Assembly: GCA_910574635.1 (NCBI GenBank)
Contig: CAJTCG010000006.1
Span: 124,001-188,000 of the forward strand
Origin: Oscillospiraceae bacterium
Lineage (GTDB): Bacteria; Bacillota; Clostridia; Oscillospirales; Oscillospiraceae
Length of the DNA stretch: 64,000 nt
Direction: 5' to 3'
The notes under the pieces were generated by a model, which saw only the letters and a list, made by a program, of their open reading frames with translations, made no database searches and was not told the DNA's origin. Shown here in pieces: positions 43,167 through 51,611 of this stretch (within the stretch, counting starts at the first letter, position 1; each line of letters begins with the position of its first letter). Both the position numbers and the translations under genes were made by a program.

Positions 43167-44150
43167 ATGAAGCACCAACTGACACGAGCCGCCGCCCTGC
43201 TGGCATTGACGGCGGTGCTGCTGACCGGCAGCGCCTCGGCGCTGTTCGGCAAAAAGGCCGAAGAGGCCCCCCCGGAGGGTGCGCCCCAGGTCTGGGACCT
43301 GGAAATCCGGACCTACCGGGGCATCCCCGGCCAGGGCCAGTTCCTGGCCTCGGACCCGGAGGGGGACGAGATGACCTTCGCTCTGGCGGACGAGCCCCGG
43401 AAGGGCGTGGCCGTCATTGAGGGGGACGGCTTCACCTACACCCCGGACGAGGGCGCCACCGGCACTGACCGCTTCACCTACACCGCCACGGACAGCCAGG
43501 GCCATGTCTCGGCCCCCGCCAAAGTTACGGTGACCATCGACAAAACCCGCTCCGGCGTGAATTATGCCGACACCAAGGACAGCCCCGCCGCCCGGGCCGC
43601 CCAAACCCTGGCGGAAAAGGGCGTCTTTACCGGCGGGAAGATTGGGGATTCCTACTACTTCCAGCCGGACCAGCCGGTAAGCCGCAGCGAATTTCTCGCC
43701 ATGGCCCTGGAGACGGCGGGCCGGAAGGTCACCGGCGTCACCATGACGGGCTTTTGTGACGACCCCGTCATTCCCACCTGGGCCAAGGCCTACGCCGCCG
43801 CCGGGGCGGCGGACGGCATCATCCGGGGCAGCTCCACCGCCGAGGGCGTAGCCTTCCGGGGGGACGAGACCGTCACCTTCAACGAGGCCGCCACCATCCT
43901 GGACCGGGTGCTGGATCTGGGGGACGTGGACCTGGACGTGTGGTATGCGGACCGGAGCGCGGCCCCCTCCTGGGCGGCCCAGGCCGTGGGGAACATGGAG
44001 GCCGTCAGCGTCCTCTCCGCCGGGAGCTTTGGAAGCCAGTCCATGGAACAGGCGGTGACCCGGGCCGACGCGGCCCAGATGCTGGAAGCCGCCGGCATCC
44101 TGCTGGAGGGCGGAGAGGAATCCCGCGGGTTTTTCAGCTGGCTGGCCTAA
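43167..44150 (+). CDS. Secreted SLH-type protein with cadherin-like repeat
   Basis: A 327-residue protein. Signal peptide at about 1-26 (AAALLALTAVLLTGSASA). A cadherin/Ig-like domain is at about 45-130 (LASDPEGDEMTFALADEP, FTYTPDEGATGTDRFTYTATDSQGHVS). Divergent SLH-like segments follow (AAQTLAEKGVFTGG, PVSRSEFLAMALETAG, TFNEAATILDRVLDL, VTRADAAQMLEAAGIL). It should be held on the cell wall. AGGAGG precedes the ATG. It shares the SLH principle with the 1215-residue protein at 14998-18645, but its SLH repeats are weaker. Confidence 0.82.
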   Translation: MKHQLTRAAALLALTAVLLTGSASALFGKKAEEAPPEGAPQVWDLEIRTYRGIPGQGQFLASDPEGDEMTFALADEPRKGVAVIEGDGFTYTPDEGATGTDRFTYTATDSQGHVSAPAKVTVTIDKTRSGVNYADTKDSPAARAAQTLAEKGVFTGGKIGDSYYFQPDQPVSRSEFLAMALETAGRKVTGVTMTGFCDDPVIPTWAKAYAAAGAADGIIRGSSTAEGVAFRGDETVTFNEAATILDRVLDLGDVDLDVWYADRSAAPSWAAQAVGNMEAVSVLSAGSFGSQSMEQAVTRADAAQMLEAAGILLEGGEESRGFFSWLA

Positions 44151-44187
44151 GCCTCCGGCAAAGGCAGGCTCCTCTTGATCATAAAAG

Positions 44188-44211
44188 CCGGCGCGGCCTA
44201 AGCCGCGCCGG
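44188..44211. terminator. Bidirectional terminator
   Basis: CCGGCGCGGC and GCCGCGCCGG form a 10-bp stem with a CTAA loop, AAAA before and TTT after, between converging genes. Confidence 0.85.
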
Positions 44212-44237
44212 TTTCCGCTTCCCCGGGCCCTCCCCCG

Positions 44238-45401
44238 TCAAGCGACCTTTCCGCCGCTCCTCAGCAGCGTCTCATAGGCCAGCACCATCAGGGCCCATAG
44301 GGCCAGCAGATAAACGGGGAACAGGGACGCCGTGATGTGATTGGCAATCAGGCCGAACAGGGGCGGCATCAAGCAAGTGCCCGCGTAGGCGCTGGCCATC
44401 TGAACGCCAATGACGGCCTGGGATTTCTCCGCGCCGAAATGGTCCGGCGTGGAGTGGATGATGCAGGGGTAAATGGGGGCGCAGCCCAGGCCGATGAAAA
44501 TCAGTCCCGCCAGGGCAGCGCGTTCCCCCAGGGGCAGCAAAAGGGCGGCGGTTCCGGCCGCGATAATCCCCTGCCCCAGCCGGATCATCCGGCTGTCGCT
44601 CAGCTTCATGGTCAAAAAGCCGCTCAGGGCCCGGCCAACCGTAATGCCGGCGAAAAACAGGCTGGCGTAGCCCGCCGCCGTCTCTGCCGGAACGCCCTTT
44701 TGCAAAACCAGATAGCTGCTGGCCCACAGCCCGGCGGTCTGCTCTATGGCGCAGTAGCAGAAAAATGCCGCCATAACGGCTTTCGCGCCGGGGATTCGGA
44801 GGATTTGCCCCAGGGTCATCGCCGGTCCCGGTTCCGCTTCCGTTCCGCCGTCTGCCGGAGTCCTCCACAGGGGGAGGCTCAACAGCAAAAACAATGTCAG
44901 CACGATTTGCAGCAGGGCGATATAGCGGTAACCCAGATTCCAGCCCCCTCCGCCGGTCAGGGCGTACCCCATGACATACGGCCCCAGAGAGGCCCCGACG
45001 CCCCACATGCAGTGGAGCCAGCTCATATGGCGGCTGGCAAAGTGAAGGGCCACGTAGTTGTTCAGCGCCGCGTCCACGCTCCCCGCCCCCAGGCCGTAGG
45101 GAACCGCCCAAAGGCAGAGCTGGAGAAAAGACCGGCTGGCGGAAAAACCGAAAAGCGCCGCCGCCGTCATGCCCACGCTGACGGCCGTCACCTTCCCGGC
45201 CCCCAGCCTCCGGGTGAGCCGGTTGCTTTGCAGGCTGGATATAATCGTCCCAACCGCGATAATCATGGACACGGCCCCCGCGCAGGAGACCGGAACGCCG
45301 AATTCGCCGTACATAGACGGCCAGGCCGATCCCAGCAGCGCGTCGGGCAGGCCCAGGCTGATAAAAGAGATATAGATAACTGCCAGAAGTAAGTGAAGCA
45401 T
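44238..45401 (-). CDS. MFS transporter
   Basis: A 387-residue major-facilitator protein with 12 predicted helices. It starts LLAVIYISFISLGLPDALLGSAWPSM and contains NRLTRRLGAGKVTAVSV in the conserved loop 2-3 position, GAGSVDAALNNYVALH, and in the second half FAGITVGRALSGFLTMKLSD and GLGCAPIYPCIIH. The pattern resembles FucP/YfkF-like carriers of sugars or small acids, but the cargo is not clear. GGAGG lies 8 bases before the ATG. It has its own promoter. Confidence 0.9.
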   Translation of the reverse strand: MLHLLLAVIYISFISLGLPDALLGSAWPSMYGEFGVPVSCAGAVSMIIAVGTIISSLQSNRLTRRLGAGKVTAVSVGMTAAALFGFSASRSFLQLCLWAVPYGLGAGSVDAALNNYVALHFASRHMSWLHCMWGVGASLGPYVMGYALTGGGGWNLGYRYIALLQIVLTLFLLLSLPLWRTPADGGTEAEPGPAMTLGQILRIPGAKAVMAAFFCYCAIEQTAGLWASSYLVLQKGVPAETAAGYASLFFAGITVGRALSGFLTMKLSDSRMIRLGQGIIAAGTAALLLPLGERAALAGLIFIGLGCAPIYPCIIHSTPDHFGAEKSQAVIGVQMASAYAGTCLMPPLFGLIANHITASLFPVYLLALWALMVLAYETLLRSGGKVA

Positions 45402-45429
45402 TCCGCGTTCCTCCTTGGTTTCCGGTACG

Positions 45430-45459
45430 ATAATACCACAGAATCCCCGGATGTGTCAG
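45430..45459 (-). promoter_or_regulatory. Promoter of the MFS gene
   Basis: Minus strand CTGACA (45454-45459), 18-base spacer and TATTAT (45430-45435), about 30 bases before the start. Confidence 0.6.
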
Positions 45460-45583
45460 AAAAAAGTCTATAGGTTCCCGCCGCAAGCCCTATGATTGAC
45501 GCCCGGCAGCCGCATCCGCCGGGACAAAAGTGCGCTTACCCTCGCGCAGCTGGGAAGCGGCCCGCTTTCCCCACTCCGGGAGA

Positions 45584-45620
45584 CAAACGAAAAGAGAGGC
45601 CTGCGCCTCTCTTTTGTTTG
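45584..45620 (-). terminator. rplS terminator
   Basis: GAGAGGC/GCCTCTC with CTGC loop, extended by AAAA/TTTT and CAAAC/GTTTG arms, directly after the rplS stop. Confidence 0.85.
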
Positions 45621-45621
45621 C

Positions 45622-45963
45622 TTACAGCTTTTCCTTGATCTTGGCGGCCTTGCCCACGCGGCCCCGCAGATAATACAGCTTGGCCCGGCGGACGGAACCG
45701 TTGCGGACGACCTGGATGTTGTCGATGGAGGGGGAGTGGATGGGGAACACCTTCTCCACACCTACGCCATAGGAGATACGGCGGACGGTGATGGTCTCCT
45801 CGATGCCGCCGTGCTTCTTGGCGATGACGGTGCCCTCGAAGACCTGAATACGCTCCCGGGAGCCTTCCTTGACCTTCACATGGACACGGACAGTGTCGCC
45901 GATCTGCACCTTGGGCGTCTCCTTACCCAGCGCCTCTTTGTTCAGTTCCTTGATGAGATCCAT
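45622..45963 (-). CDS. rplS: 50S ribosomal protein L19
   Basis: A 113-residue protein of standard length. Family text: [50 protein letters not shown] and [19 protein letters not shown]. It sits at the 30S-50S interface. AGGAGG precedes the ATG. It is alone here, without the usual rimM/trmD neighbours, between its own promoter and terminator. Confidence 0.98.
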   Translation of the reverse strand: MDLIKELNKEALGKETPKVQIGDTVRVHVKVKEGSRERIQVFEGTVIAKKHGGIEETITVRRISYGVGVEKVFPIHSPSIDNIQVVRNGSVRRAKLYYLRGRVGKAAKIKEKL

Positions 45964-46053
45964 GGATATTTCCTCCTGTTTAATAGGCGTTCTTGCCCGC
46001 TTTTCTGCGCGTTTCTCCGCGCGCGGCAGAGGACCGCCCTTTGTAGCCTGAAT

Positions 46054-46082
46054 AGGATATCACAGTCTCTTAGAAATTGCAA
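46054..46082 (-). promoter_or_regulatory. Promoter of rplS
   Basis: Minus strand TTGCAA (46077-46082), 17-base spacer and TATCCT (46054-46059). The leader of about 85 bases includes a GC-rich stem (CCGCGCGCGG region near 46018-46025) and might hold an L19 leader element. Confidence 0.5.
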
Positions 46083-46114
46083 GCACTTTTTCGCAAGATC
46101 CCCTAAAATCTGCC

Positions 46115-47212
46115 TTACCCCAAATCCCGGTGGTCCAGGGCCGCCAAGCCGAAGCGCACCGCCTGGGTGACGGCCTCCCGCTCCGACGCGTCCCCGGCGG
46201 CGTCCCACCTGGTCCGGAGCTCCCGGAGGAACAGGCCCCGGAGGGAGTCCTCCCCCGCCCGGGCCCAGACGTCCGCCGCCACCCGGGTGCGGTCCCGGAC
46301 CTCCAGGGCGTAAAAATTCCCGGCCAGGGCCGTCTCCAGCGCCTTCGCGTCCGCGCCGCCCTCCCCGGTTTCGCCGGTGAGGAGGATGCGGTAAAGATCA
46401 TTGGCCGTGTCTTCCGGCAGCGCGGCCTCCACGGCGGAGCGGGGAGAGCGGCCCGTCACGTCCGCCTCCAAAACCTCATACCGCCGCCGGGCGAAGGGCA
46501 CGAAGGTCAAGGAGACTGTCCTCCCGCCGTCGGTTACCCCCTCATAAAAGCCCTTTTCCCCCAGCTCGTCAAAGCCCCGGCCCTCGATGCAGCCGGGCCA
46601 GGCGCAGAGCGTGCCGCCGTACCGCTTCGGCTCCCCCCGCTTATGGATGTGTCCCAGGGCCAGATAGGAAAGGCCGGAGGCGGCAATCTCCTCCCTCCGA
46701 ATCGGGTTGTAGCGCCCCTCCGCCGGGTCGATTTCGCCGTGGAGAACACCCAGGTGAACCCTCCCGTCCTCCGGCGCGGAAAAGCCCGCCAGGAGGCCGC
46801 TTCCCTGCTCCGCGGAGGTGAACGCCGCCCCGTGGACGGCGGCGCCCAGCTCCGGCAGGTCCACGGAGGTCATGGCATTCTCCCGGAAAATGTGGACGTT
46901 CTCGGGCCAGTCCACTGTGACCCAGGGGCTTCCTGGGCCGCACCAGTCATGATTCCCCGGCGCGGCGAAGACCTGGGCGTTCATCCGCCCCAGGGCCTCC
47001 GCCAGGGCCTCGCCGGTCTCCCGGTAAGGGGCGGCGCTGTCAAAGAGGTCTCCCGCCAGCAGCACCAGCTGCACGCCGTGGGCGTTCACATAGTCCGCCA
47101 GCCGGAAGGCCAGCTCCCGGCTCTCCCGCCGCCGCTCCGCCGCCCGCCCGGGAGGCAGGGCGGCAAAGGCGCTGTCCAGATGGAAGTCCGCCGCGTGGAT
47201 GAATTTCAGCAT
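46115..47212 (-). CDS. SbcD/Mre11-type DNA repair exonuclease
   Basis: A 365-residue metallophosphoesterase of the SbcD/YhaO type. Metal motifs are FIHAADFHLDSAF, VLLAGDLFDSA, APGNHDWCGPGSP, VLHGEID and YLALGHIHKRGE. The SbcC/Rad50 ATPase partner is not in the window. The ATG at 47212 starts one base after the stop of the YbaK-type gene (GGAGG 6 bases upstream), so they share an operon with ymdB. Confidence 0.88.
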   Translation of the reverse strand: MLKFIHAADFHLDSAFAALPPGRAAERRRESRELAFRLADYVNAHGVQLVLLAGDLFDSAAPYRETGEALAEALGRMNAQVFAAPGNHDWCGPGSPWVTVDWPENVHIFRENAMTSVDLPELGAAVHGAAFTSAEQGSGLLAGFSAPEDGRVHLGVLHGEIDPAEGRYNPIRREEIAASGLSYLALGHIHKRGEPKRYGGTLCAWPGCIEGRGFDELGEKGFYEGVTDGGRTVSLTFVPFARRRYEVLEADVTGRSPRSAVEAALPEDTANDLYRILLTGETGEGGADAKALETALAGNFYALEVRDRTRVAADVWARAGEDSLRGLFLRELRTRWDAAGDASEREAVTQAVRFGLAALDHRDLG

Positions 47213-47213
47213 A

Positions 47214-47696
47214 TCAGCCCTCCGTCTGCCACGCCTTGCAGACGTCAACCCACCCGGCAAAGTTAGAGGAATATTTCTCCAGCTCGCCGCAGGTCAGCTC
47301 GATGGCGCTGTTGTCGCTGCCCGCAGCGGGAAAGACCGTCTCAAACCGCTTCAGCGACACGTCAAGGTAGACCTTCACGTCCTCCGGCAGAGCGAAGGAG
47401 CACACGCCTCCCACGTCGTGTCCGATGAGGCTGTGGGCCTCCTCATGGGTGAGCATTTTCGCCTTGGTGTGGAACCGGGACTTGTATTTGCTGTTGTCGA
47501 TTTTGGCGTCTCCAGCCACCACGATGATGACGGGCTTGTCCTCCACCTTAAAGCTCAGGCTCTTGGCAATCCGCGCGCCCTCCACGCCCACGGCCACCGC
47601 CGCCAGCTCCACCGTGGCGGAGGAAACCTCAAACTCCCGGATGCGGTCCTCAATGCCGAAGCGCTTGAAATAGGCTCTTACTTTCTCGATAGACAT
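47214..47696 (-). CDS. YbaK/ProX-type aminoacyl-tRNA deacylase
   Basis: A 160-residue editing-domain protein. Signs are VELAAVAVGVEGARIAKSLSFK, the catalytic Lys region TKAKMLTHEEAHSLIGHDVGGVCSFALPEDV and SDNSAIELTCGELEKY. It removes wrong amino acids from tRNA, in relatives from tRNA-Pro or tRNA-Cys. The ATG at 47696 has only a moderate AGAGG ribosome-binding site; spacing to ymdB is 22 bases. Confidence 0.9.
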   Translation of the reverse strand: MSIEKVRAYFKRFGIEDRIREFEVSSATVELAAVAVGVEGARIAKSLSFKVEDKPVIIVVAGDAKIDNSKYKSRFHTKAKMLTHEEAHSLIGHDVGGVCSFALPEDVKVYLDVSLKRFETVFPAAGSDNSAIELTCGELEKYSSNFAGWVDVCKAWQTEG

Positions 47697-47718
47697 GTGT
47701 GAAACGACCTCTCTTTTG

Positions 47719-48492
47719 TTATCTAATATCAATCCGCTCCACGGAGGCGCACAGGCCCGTGGCGCTGTCCAGGGTAAAGAGGGCCCCCTGCATCTTGCAG
47801 GGCCCCTCCGGGTTCCTGTACCGCCCGGGCAGCCCTCCCAAAAAGCCCTCCACCGACTGCTGGGGCTCGATGCCCAGGACGGATTCCACAGGCCCCGTCA
47901 TCCCCAGGTCCGTGATATAGCCGGTGCCATTGGGATAGACCCGCTCGTCGGCGGTGGGGACATGGGTGTGGGTGCCCCAGAGGGCGGAGACCCGCCCGTC
48001 CAGATAGTAGCCCAGGGCCAGCTTCTCGCTGGTGGCCTCGGCGTGGAAGTCTATCAGGGTGAAATCCGCCTCTCCCCGCTCCAGCAGACGGTCCGCCAGG
48101 GTGAAGGGGTTGTCCGCACCCCAGGCCAGGCCGCAGCGGCCGATGAGGTTCACCACCCGGATGCGCACGCTCCCCAGGTCGAAGATTTCGCAGCCGTGGC
48201 CCGGCGCCCGGCCGGAATAATTGGCGGGCCGGAGAAGCCAGGACGCGCCGTCCAGCAGATTCCCAATCTGGGCCTTGCCGAAAGCGTGGTTGCCCAGAGT
48301 CACCGCGTCGGCGCCGGCATCCCGGATGCGCTCCGCCTGGTCCCGGGTCAGCCCCACGCCGGAGGCGTTCTCCCCGTTCACCACGGTGAACGAGACGTCC
48401 TTTAATTTTTGCAGGGGCCGCAGCACCTTTTCCAGGTGCCGGAGTCCCGGCTCCCCCACTACATCGCCCACGGCGAGAATGTGATACAGCAT
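47719..48492 (-). CDS. ymdB: YmdB-type metallophosphoesterase
   Basis: A 257-residue TIGR00282-family phosphodiesterase. Family motifs: LAVGDVVGEPGLRHLEKVL, NGENASGVGLT, TLGNHAFGK, DFHAEATSEKLALGYYLDG and GTHTHVPTADERV. In Bacillus it hydrolyses cyclic nucleotides (2',3'-cAMP type) and affects RNA turnover and biofilm. GGAGG lies 6 bases before the ATG at 48492. It is the first gene of a three-gene run with the deacylase and the nuclease. Confidence 0.94.
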   Translation of the reverse strand: MLYHILAVGDVVGEPGLRHLEKVLRPLQKLKDVSFTVVNGENASGVGLTRDQAERIRDAGADAVTLGNHAFGKAQIGNLLDGASWLLRPANYSGRAPGHGCEIFDLGSVRIRVVNLIGRCGLAWGADNPFTLADRLLERGEADFTLIDFHAEATSEKLALGYYLDGRVSALWGTHTHVPTADERVYPNGTGYITDLGMTGPVESVLGIEPQQSVEGFLGGLPGRYRNPEGPCKMQGALFTLDSATGLCASVERIDIR

Positions 48493-48555
48493 AAACGTCC
48501 TCCAATCCAAGGACTATAGTATAGCAAAGATTCGGGGCTTTGCAAAGGGAAAAAC

Positions 48556-48588
48556 GGCGGCCCGCCGGAATTTTTCCGGCAGGCCGCT
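48556..48588 (-). terminator. nrdR terminator
   Basis: GCGGCC-GCCGGAA pairs with its near-complement (one bulged base) and is followed in the minus direction by a T5 run. Confidence 0.75.
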
Positions 48589-48593
48589 TTTGC

Positions 48594-49058
48594 TTACCGC
48601 TGGTTCTGCTCCGCCAGCAGCTTGGTCAGCTCCTCCATGAAGCTGTCGATATCCTTAAACTGCCGGTAGACCGAGGCAAAGCGGACATAGGCCACCTGGT
48701 CGATGTTCCGCAGGTTCTCCATAACCCGCTCGCCGATGACCTCCGTGCTGATCTCCCGCTCCATGGCGTTTTGAAGCTCCTGCTCGATCTCCGCGGCCAC
48801 CTTCTCCAGCCGGGCCAGGGGTACGGGCCGCTTCTCACAGGCCCGGATCATGCCGCCCAGAACCTTTCCCCGGTCAAAGCTCTGGCGGCTGCCGTCCTTT
48901 TTCACCACCACCACCGGGAGGCTTTCCACCGTCTCGTAGGTCGTGAAGCGCCGGGAGCAGGAAAGGCACTCTCTCCGCCGGCGGATGCTGTTGTTTTCAT
49001 CGGCCGGCCGGGAGTCGATGACCTTGCTCTCATTAAAGCCGCAATAGGGACATTTCAT
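48594..49058 (-). CDS. nrdR: Transcriptional repressor NrdR
   Basis: A 154-residue protein. It has the N-terminal zinc ribbon [18 protein letters not shown] and [17 protein letters not shown], then an ATP-cone ([30 protein letters not shown]). It senses (d)ATP and represses ribonucleotide reductase genes, which are not in the window. Length and motifs are standard. Confidence 0.98.
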   Translation of the reverse strand: MKCPYCGFNESKVIDSRPADENNSIRRRRECLSCSRRFTTYETVESLPVVVVKKDGSRQSFDRGKVLGGMIRACEKRPVPLARLEKVAAEIEQELQNAMEREISTEVIGERVMENLRNIDQVAYVRFASVYRQFKDIDSFMEELTKLLAEQNQR

Positions 49059-49169
49059 AAAGGACCTCCTGATTCTCCGCCGGGCTTCCGGCGGCCCGCG
49101 TCCGTACCTACGGGCACCTTCGGTACTTCCCGGGGCGGTTTCGGAGGCATCCCGGGAACGTTCGGGTGT

Positions 49170-49178
49170 ATTATATCA
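49170..49178 (-). promoter_or_regulatory. Extended -10 promoter of nrdR
   Basis: Minus strand TGATATAAT, an extended -10 with consensus TATAAT (49170-49175). The -35 region is weak. It lies about 110 bases before the nrdR start. Confidence 0.5.
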
Positions 49179-49265
49179 CGGAAATTTCAAAATTGATAGA
49201 ATTTTGTCAAATCTTTTTCGAAAATTTTTCCTATTTCTGGAAAGCTTCTCCAGGAAGCGGCGCGC

Positions 49266-49787
49266 TTAAAAAACGGGCCGGTCCTGCCTGTCGAAGGCGA
49301 AGACGATATACGTCCCCCCGCCGATGCTCCTCAGGCGGGCAAAGCAGAACAGGGTAGTCAGGGGGAAGGGCTTTGCCGGGTCATAGGGCAGGGCCAGATA
49401 CCGGGTTTCGCCCGATAGCCGGACCTTGGCGCCCTGGGCGCCCTTCAGCCTCTGGCGGAGCCAGGGGGCCCGAAAGAGCTGCTCTGGGGCGGGGGCGGGC
49501 TCCCAGTTCTCCGGCTCCTTCGCCCCCGCCGGGCGGACCTCCCCCCGGAGGAGGCGGCCCAGGGGGGCGGTGAGCCTCCCGGAGAAGCGGCGGCGGATGT
49601 GGCCCTGGGCCCCCTCCGGCTCCAGCACCCCCAGGCGCAGCTCTCCCCGGTCCCCCACGGCCCAGGCGCACCAGAGCCCATCCGGCCGCAGGGGGCAGCG
49701 GGCGGAGAACCAGGTGTAGAGCCCCTCCCGCTCCGCAGTCAGCTCCCCGGTGGGTTTGCCGTCCATCAGTAAGGGGAATTTGTCCAT
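49266..49787 (-). CDS. Hypothetical protein
   Basis: A 173-residue soluble protein that I do not recognise. It begins MDKFPLLMDGKPTGELTAE, contains LYTWFSARCPLRPDGLWCAWAVG and LRLGVLEPEG, is rich in Arg, Pro and Gly in the middle, and ends with a hydrophobic GGTYIVFAFD. The ATG at 49787 has GGGAGGG about 10 bases upstream; the open frame further up has only a TTG start. Lying between nrdR and a secreted-protein gene, it has no context to suggest a role. Confidence 0.55.
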   Translation of the reverse strand: MDKFPLLMDGKPTGELTAEREGLYTWFSARCPLRPDGLWCAWAVGDRGELRLGVLEPEGAQGHIRRRFSGRLTAPLGRLLRGEVRPAGAKEPENWEPAPAPEQLFRAPWLRQRLKGAQGAKVRLSGETRYLALPYDPAKPFPLTTLFCFARLRSIGGGTYIVFAFDRQDRPVF

Positions 49788-49865
49788 GTCCGCCGTCCCT
49801 CCCGCCGTTATAAAATACAAACCCGCTTACGCCATTCTATGCGCAAGCGGGCGGGACTATGTGAT

Positions 49866-50348
49866 TCAGGACACGGTATAACTCCCCCGGGCCAGGACCT
49901 TGACCGTCCCGGCGGTGGCCCGGACGCCCCGGCCCTCGATGGTCATCATGTACAGGTGGTTCTGGGCCAGCGCGCCCCCGTTTGCCAGGGTGGAGGCAGT
50001 AGTTTCGTCGACGAGCCCCGGGTCCGAGGGGGAGACGCAGACGGCGCTGCCCACCCGCAGCATCACCTCGCAGCCGACGCCGCCGGTGAGGGTCTGTCCC
50101 TCGTTCAGGGTCACCACCACGAAGGAGGCGGAGGCCCCGCCGCCGGGAAGGGCTTGTCCCGTCCGTTCGGCGATCCTCTGGTCCACACGCTGCATAAGCT
50201 GAGAGAAGAAGGTGTCGTTCAAATAGCTCAGGGTCACCAGGGGGTCCTGGGGGGAACCCGCCTCCGCCGCCAGGGACACGCCGCTCATCAGCGCGGCGCT
50301 GAGGGCCAGCAGGACCGCGGCGCGCAGCAGCCACCTGTCTTTTTTCAT
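49866..50348 (-). CDS. Hypothetical secreted protein
   Basis: A 160-residue protein with a clear signal peptide (AAVLLALSAALMSGVSLAAEA, cleavage near residue 28). The mature part is acidic/neutral with a Gly/Val-rich domain: NEGQTLTGGVGCEVMLRVGSAVCVSP, STLANGGALAQNHLYMMTIEGRGVRATAG. The end resembles small SH3-like or SpoIID-neighbour domains seen in Clostridia, but I cannot name the family. It follows mazF by 55 bases on the same strand. Confidence 0.7.
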   Translation of the reverse strand: MKKDRWLLRAAVLLALSAALMSGVSLAAEAGSPQDPLVTLSYLNDTFFSQLMQRVDQRIAERTGQALPGGGASASFVVVTLNEGQTLTGGVGCEVMLRVGSAVCVSPSDPGLVDETTASTLANGGALAQNHLYMMTIEGRGVRATAGTVKVLARGSYTVS

Positions 50349-50403
50349 ATGTACCTCCTCCGTACGCCCTCCCGGCGGAAGGAACTTCCGCCGGGAGGGA
50401 ACC

Positions 50404-50781
50404 TCAAACCAACTGGTCGTGGGGCAGCCCGAAGCTGACCGCGATGGCCGTGTCCACCTTGTTCATCACATTTTCCTCCACGTGGCCCATGCGTTCCCGC
50501 AGCCGTTTTTTGTCCAGGGTCCGCACCTGCTCCAGCAGGACCACGGAATCCCGGCTCAGGCCGCAGCTCTGGTCCACAGGGAGGTCGATATGTGTGGGCA
50601 GCCGGGTCTTCCCGGTCTGGGAAGTAATGGCCGCCGCGATCACGGTGGGGCTGTAACGGTTTCCGGTGTCGTTCTGAATAATCAGAACGGGCCGGACGCC
50701 GCCCTGCTCGCTGCCCACCACCGGGGAGAGATCGGCATAGTAAATATCGCCGCGCTTGACACTCGTATCCACAAAGTTCAC
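50404..50781 (-). CDS. MazF/PemK-type endoribonuclease (EndoA-like)
   Basis: A 125-residue toxin-type RNase. The family core reads [47 protein letters not shown] and [17 protein letters not shown], matching chromosomal EndoA/NdoA of Firmicutes. Candidate starts are GTG at 50781 and GTG at 50772; the GGAG upstream suits the latter better (10 bases). No antitoxin frame lies upstream: the 196-base gap is non-coding and the next gene is a lipoprotein. It may have an unlinked antitoxin. Confidence 0.92.
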   Translation of the reverse strand: MNFVDTSVKRGDIYYADLSPVVGSEQGGVRPVLIIQNDTGNRYSPTVIAAAITSQTGKTRLPTHIDLPVDQSCGLSRDSVVLLEQVRTLDKKRLRERMGHVEENVMNKVDTAIAVSFGLPHDQLV

Positions 50782-50807
50782 ACTCCGCCGAAAGAAGTAC
50801 CCGCCAT

Positions 50808-50935
50808 CGAAAGGGGAAGCGCGTCCCCCTTCGGTGAGGCCACTTTCATTCTCCCACGCAGTTTCGGAATTTATACGCCTCTTCCCGCAAACTTGCGTCC
50901 TCGCCGTGGGAGGGGCAAATTCCGGCGTCCTCGCC
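50808..50935 (-). other. Structured non-coding spacer upstream of mazF
   Basis: This gap holds CGAAAGGGG/CCCCCTTCG (50808-50833), CTCCCACG (50851-50858) with CGTGGGAG (50905-50912), CGGAATTT (50865-50872) with AAATTCCG (50917-50924), CGCAA/TTGCG (50886-50897), and an 11-base direct repeat GCGTCCTCGCC (50895-50905 and 50925-50935). The two 8-bp pairs cross (A-B-A'-B'), the layout of a pseudoknot. A cis-regulatory RNA or a dispersed element is possible. A 32-codon frame here lacks family support. Confidence 0.45.
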
Positions 50936-50977
50936 CCACGTCATCCTATGCGGGGGGAGGCCGGTCTGTGCGGAGCG

Positions 50978-51592
50978 TCAAGCGCCGTCTTTCGCTATTG
51001 TATCATAAAAGGAGAAGCTCGTAAAGTCCGCCGTCAAAATGATTTCCCCGTCCACGGCGATTTCCCCCCGGACCGGGGTTCCGTCCGCCAGGTTCAGCCA
51101 AACGGTGGAGAGAATTTTCCCGTCCTTCACCCCCGTCTGGTCCACGGTGAGGCGGAGGCAGGGCACGCCGTTCCACTCCTCCTGGTTCTCCTCCAGCAGC
51201 CACCCGTCCCGGAGGGCGCTCATCAGCCGGGGCAGGCAGGCGGCGGGGCTGATCTCCTCGTCGCCGAGGGTCCCGGCGTTGAGGCTGGCGTCCTCATACT
51301 CCAGCCGCCAGTCCGTGTCGCTGAGCACGGCCCGCACCCCGGCGATAGCCTCCGGCGCCAGCACCTCCACCGTGCTCTCCCCGCCGGGGACGTACTCGCA
51401 GCGAAGCTCCGCCTCCCAGGCCAGGCCCTCCTGATCGCAGGAGACAACCGCCTCCATGGCACAGCCCGCGCAGTCGTGATAGCGGTCCCGCAGGTCCGCC
51501 GTTTGGGACGCTCCGTCCCCGCCGTCTCCGCCGCCGCAGGCCGCCAGCAGCAAGAGCAGGGTTATCATTGGTACGCACTTCCATAGGCGCAC
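50978..51592 (-). CDS. Hypothetical lipoprotein
   Basis: A 204-residue protein with lipobox MITLLLLLAACGGGDGGDGAS (Cys at about residue 18). The mature part has CAGCAMEAVVSCDQEGLAWEAELRCEY and an LDLR-like beta pattern ending in LTVDQTGVKDGKILSTVWLNLADGTPVRGEIAVDGE. It looks like an outer-face lipid-anchored carrier-type fold, but the family is not recognised. The start is GTG at 51592 with AGGAGG 7 bases upstream, 19 bases after nnr, so it is in that operon. Confidence 0.75.
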   Translation of the reverse strand: MRLWKCVPMITLLLLLAACGGGDGGDGASQTADLRDRYHDCAGCAMEAVVSCDQEGLAWEAELRCEYVPGGESTVEVLAPEAIAGVRAVLSDTDWRLEYEDASLNAGTLGDEEISPAACLPRLMSALRDGWLLEENQEEWNGVPCLRLTVDQTGVKDGKILSTVWLNLADGTPVRGEIAVDGEIILTADFTSFSFYDTIAKDGA

Positions 51593-51611
51593 CGGAAAAC
51601 CTCCTTGATAT

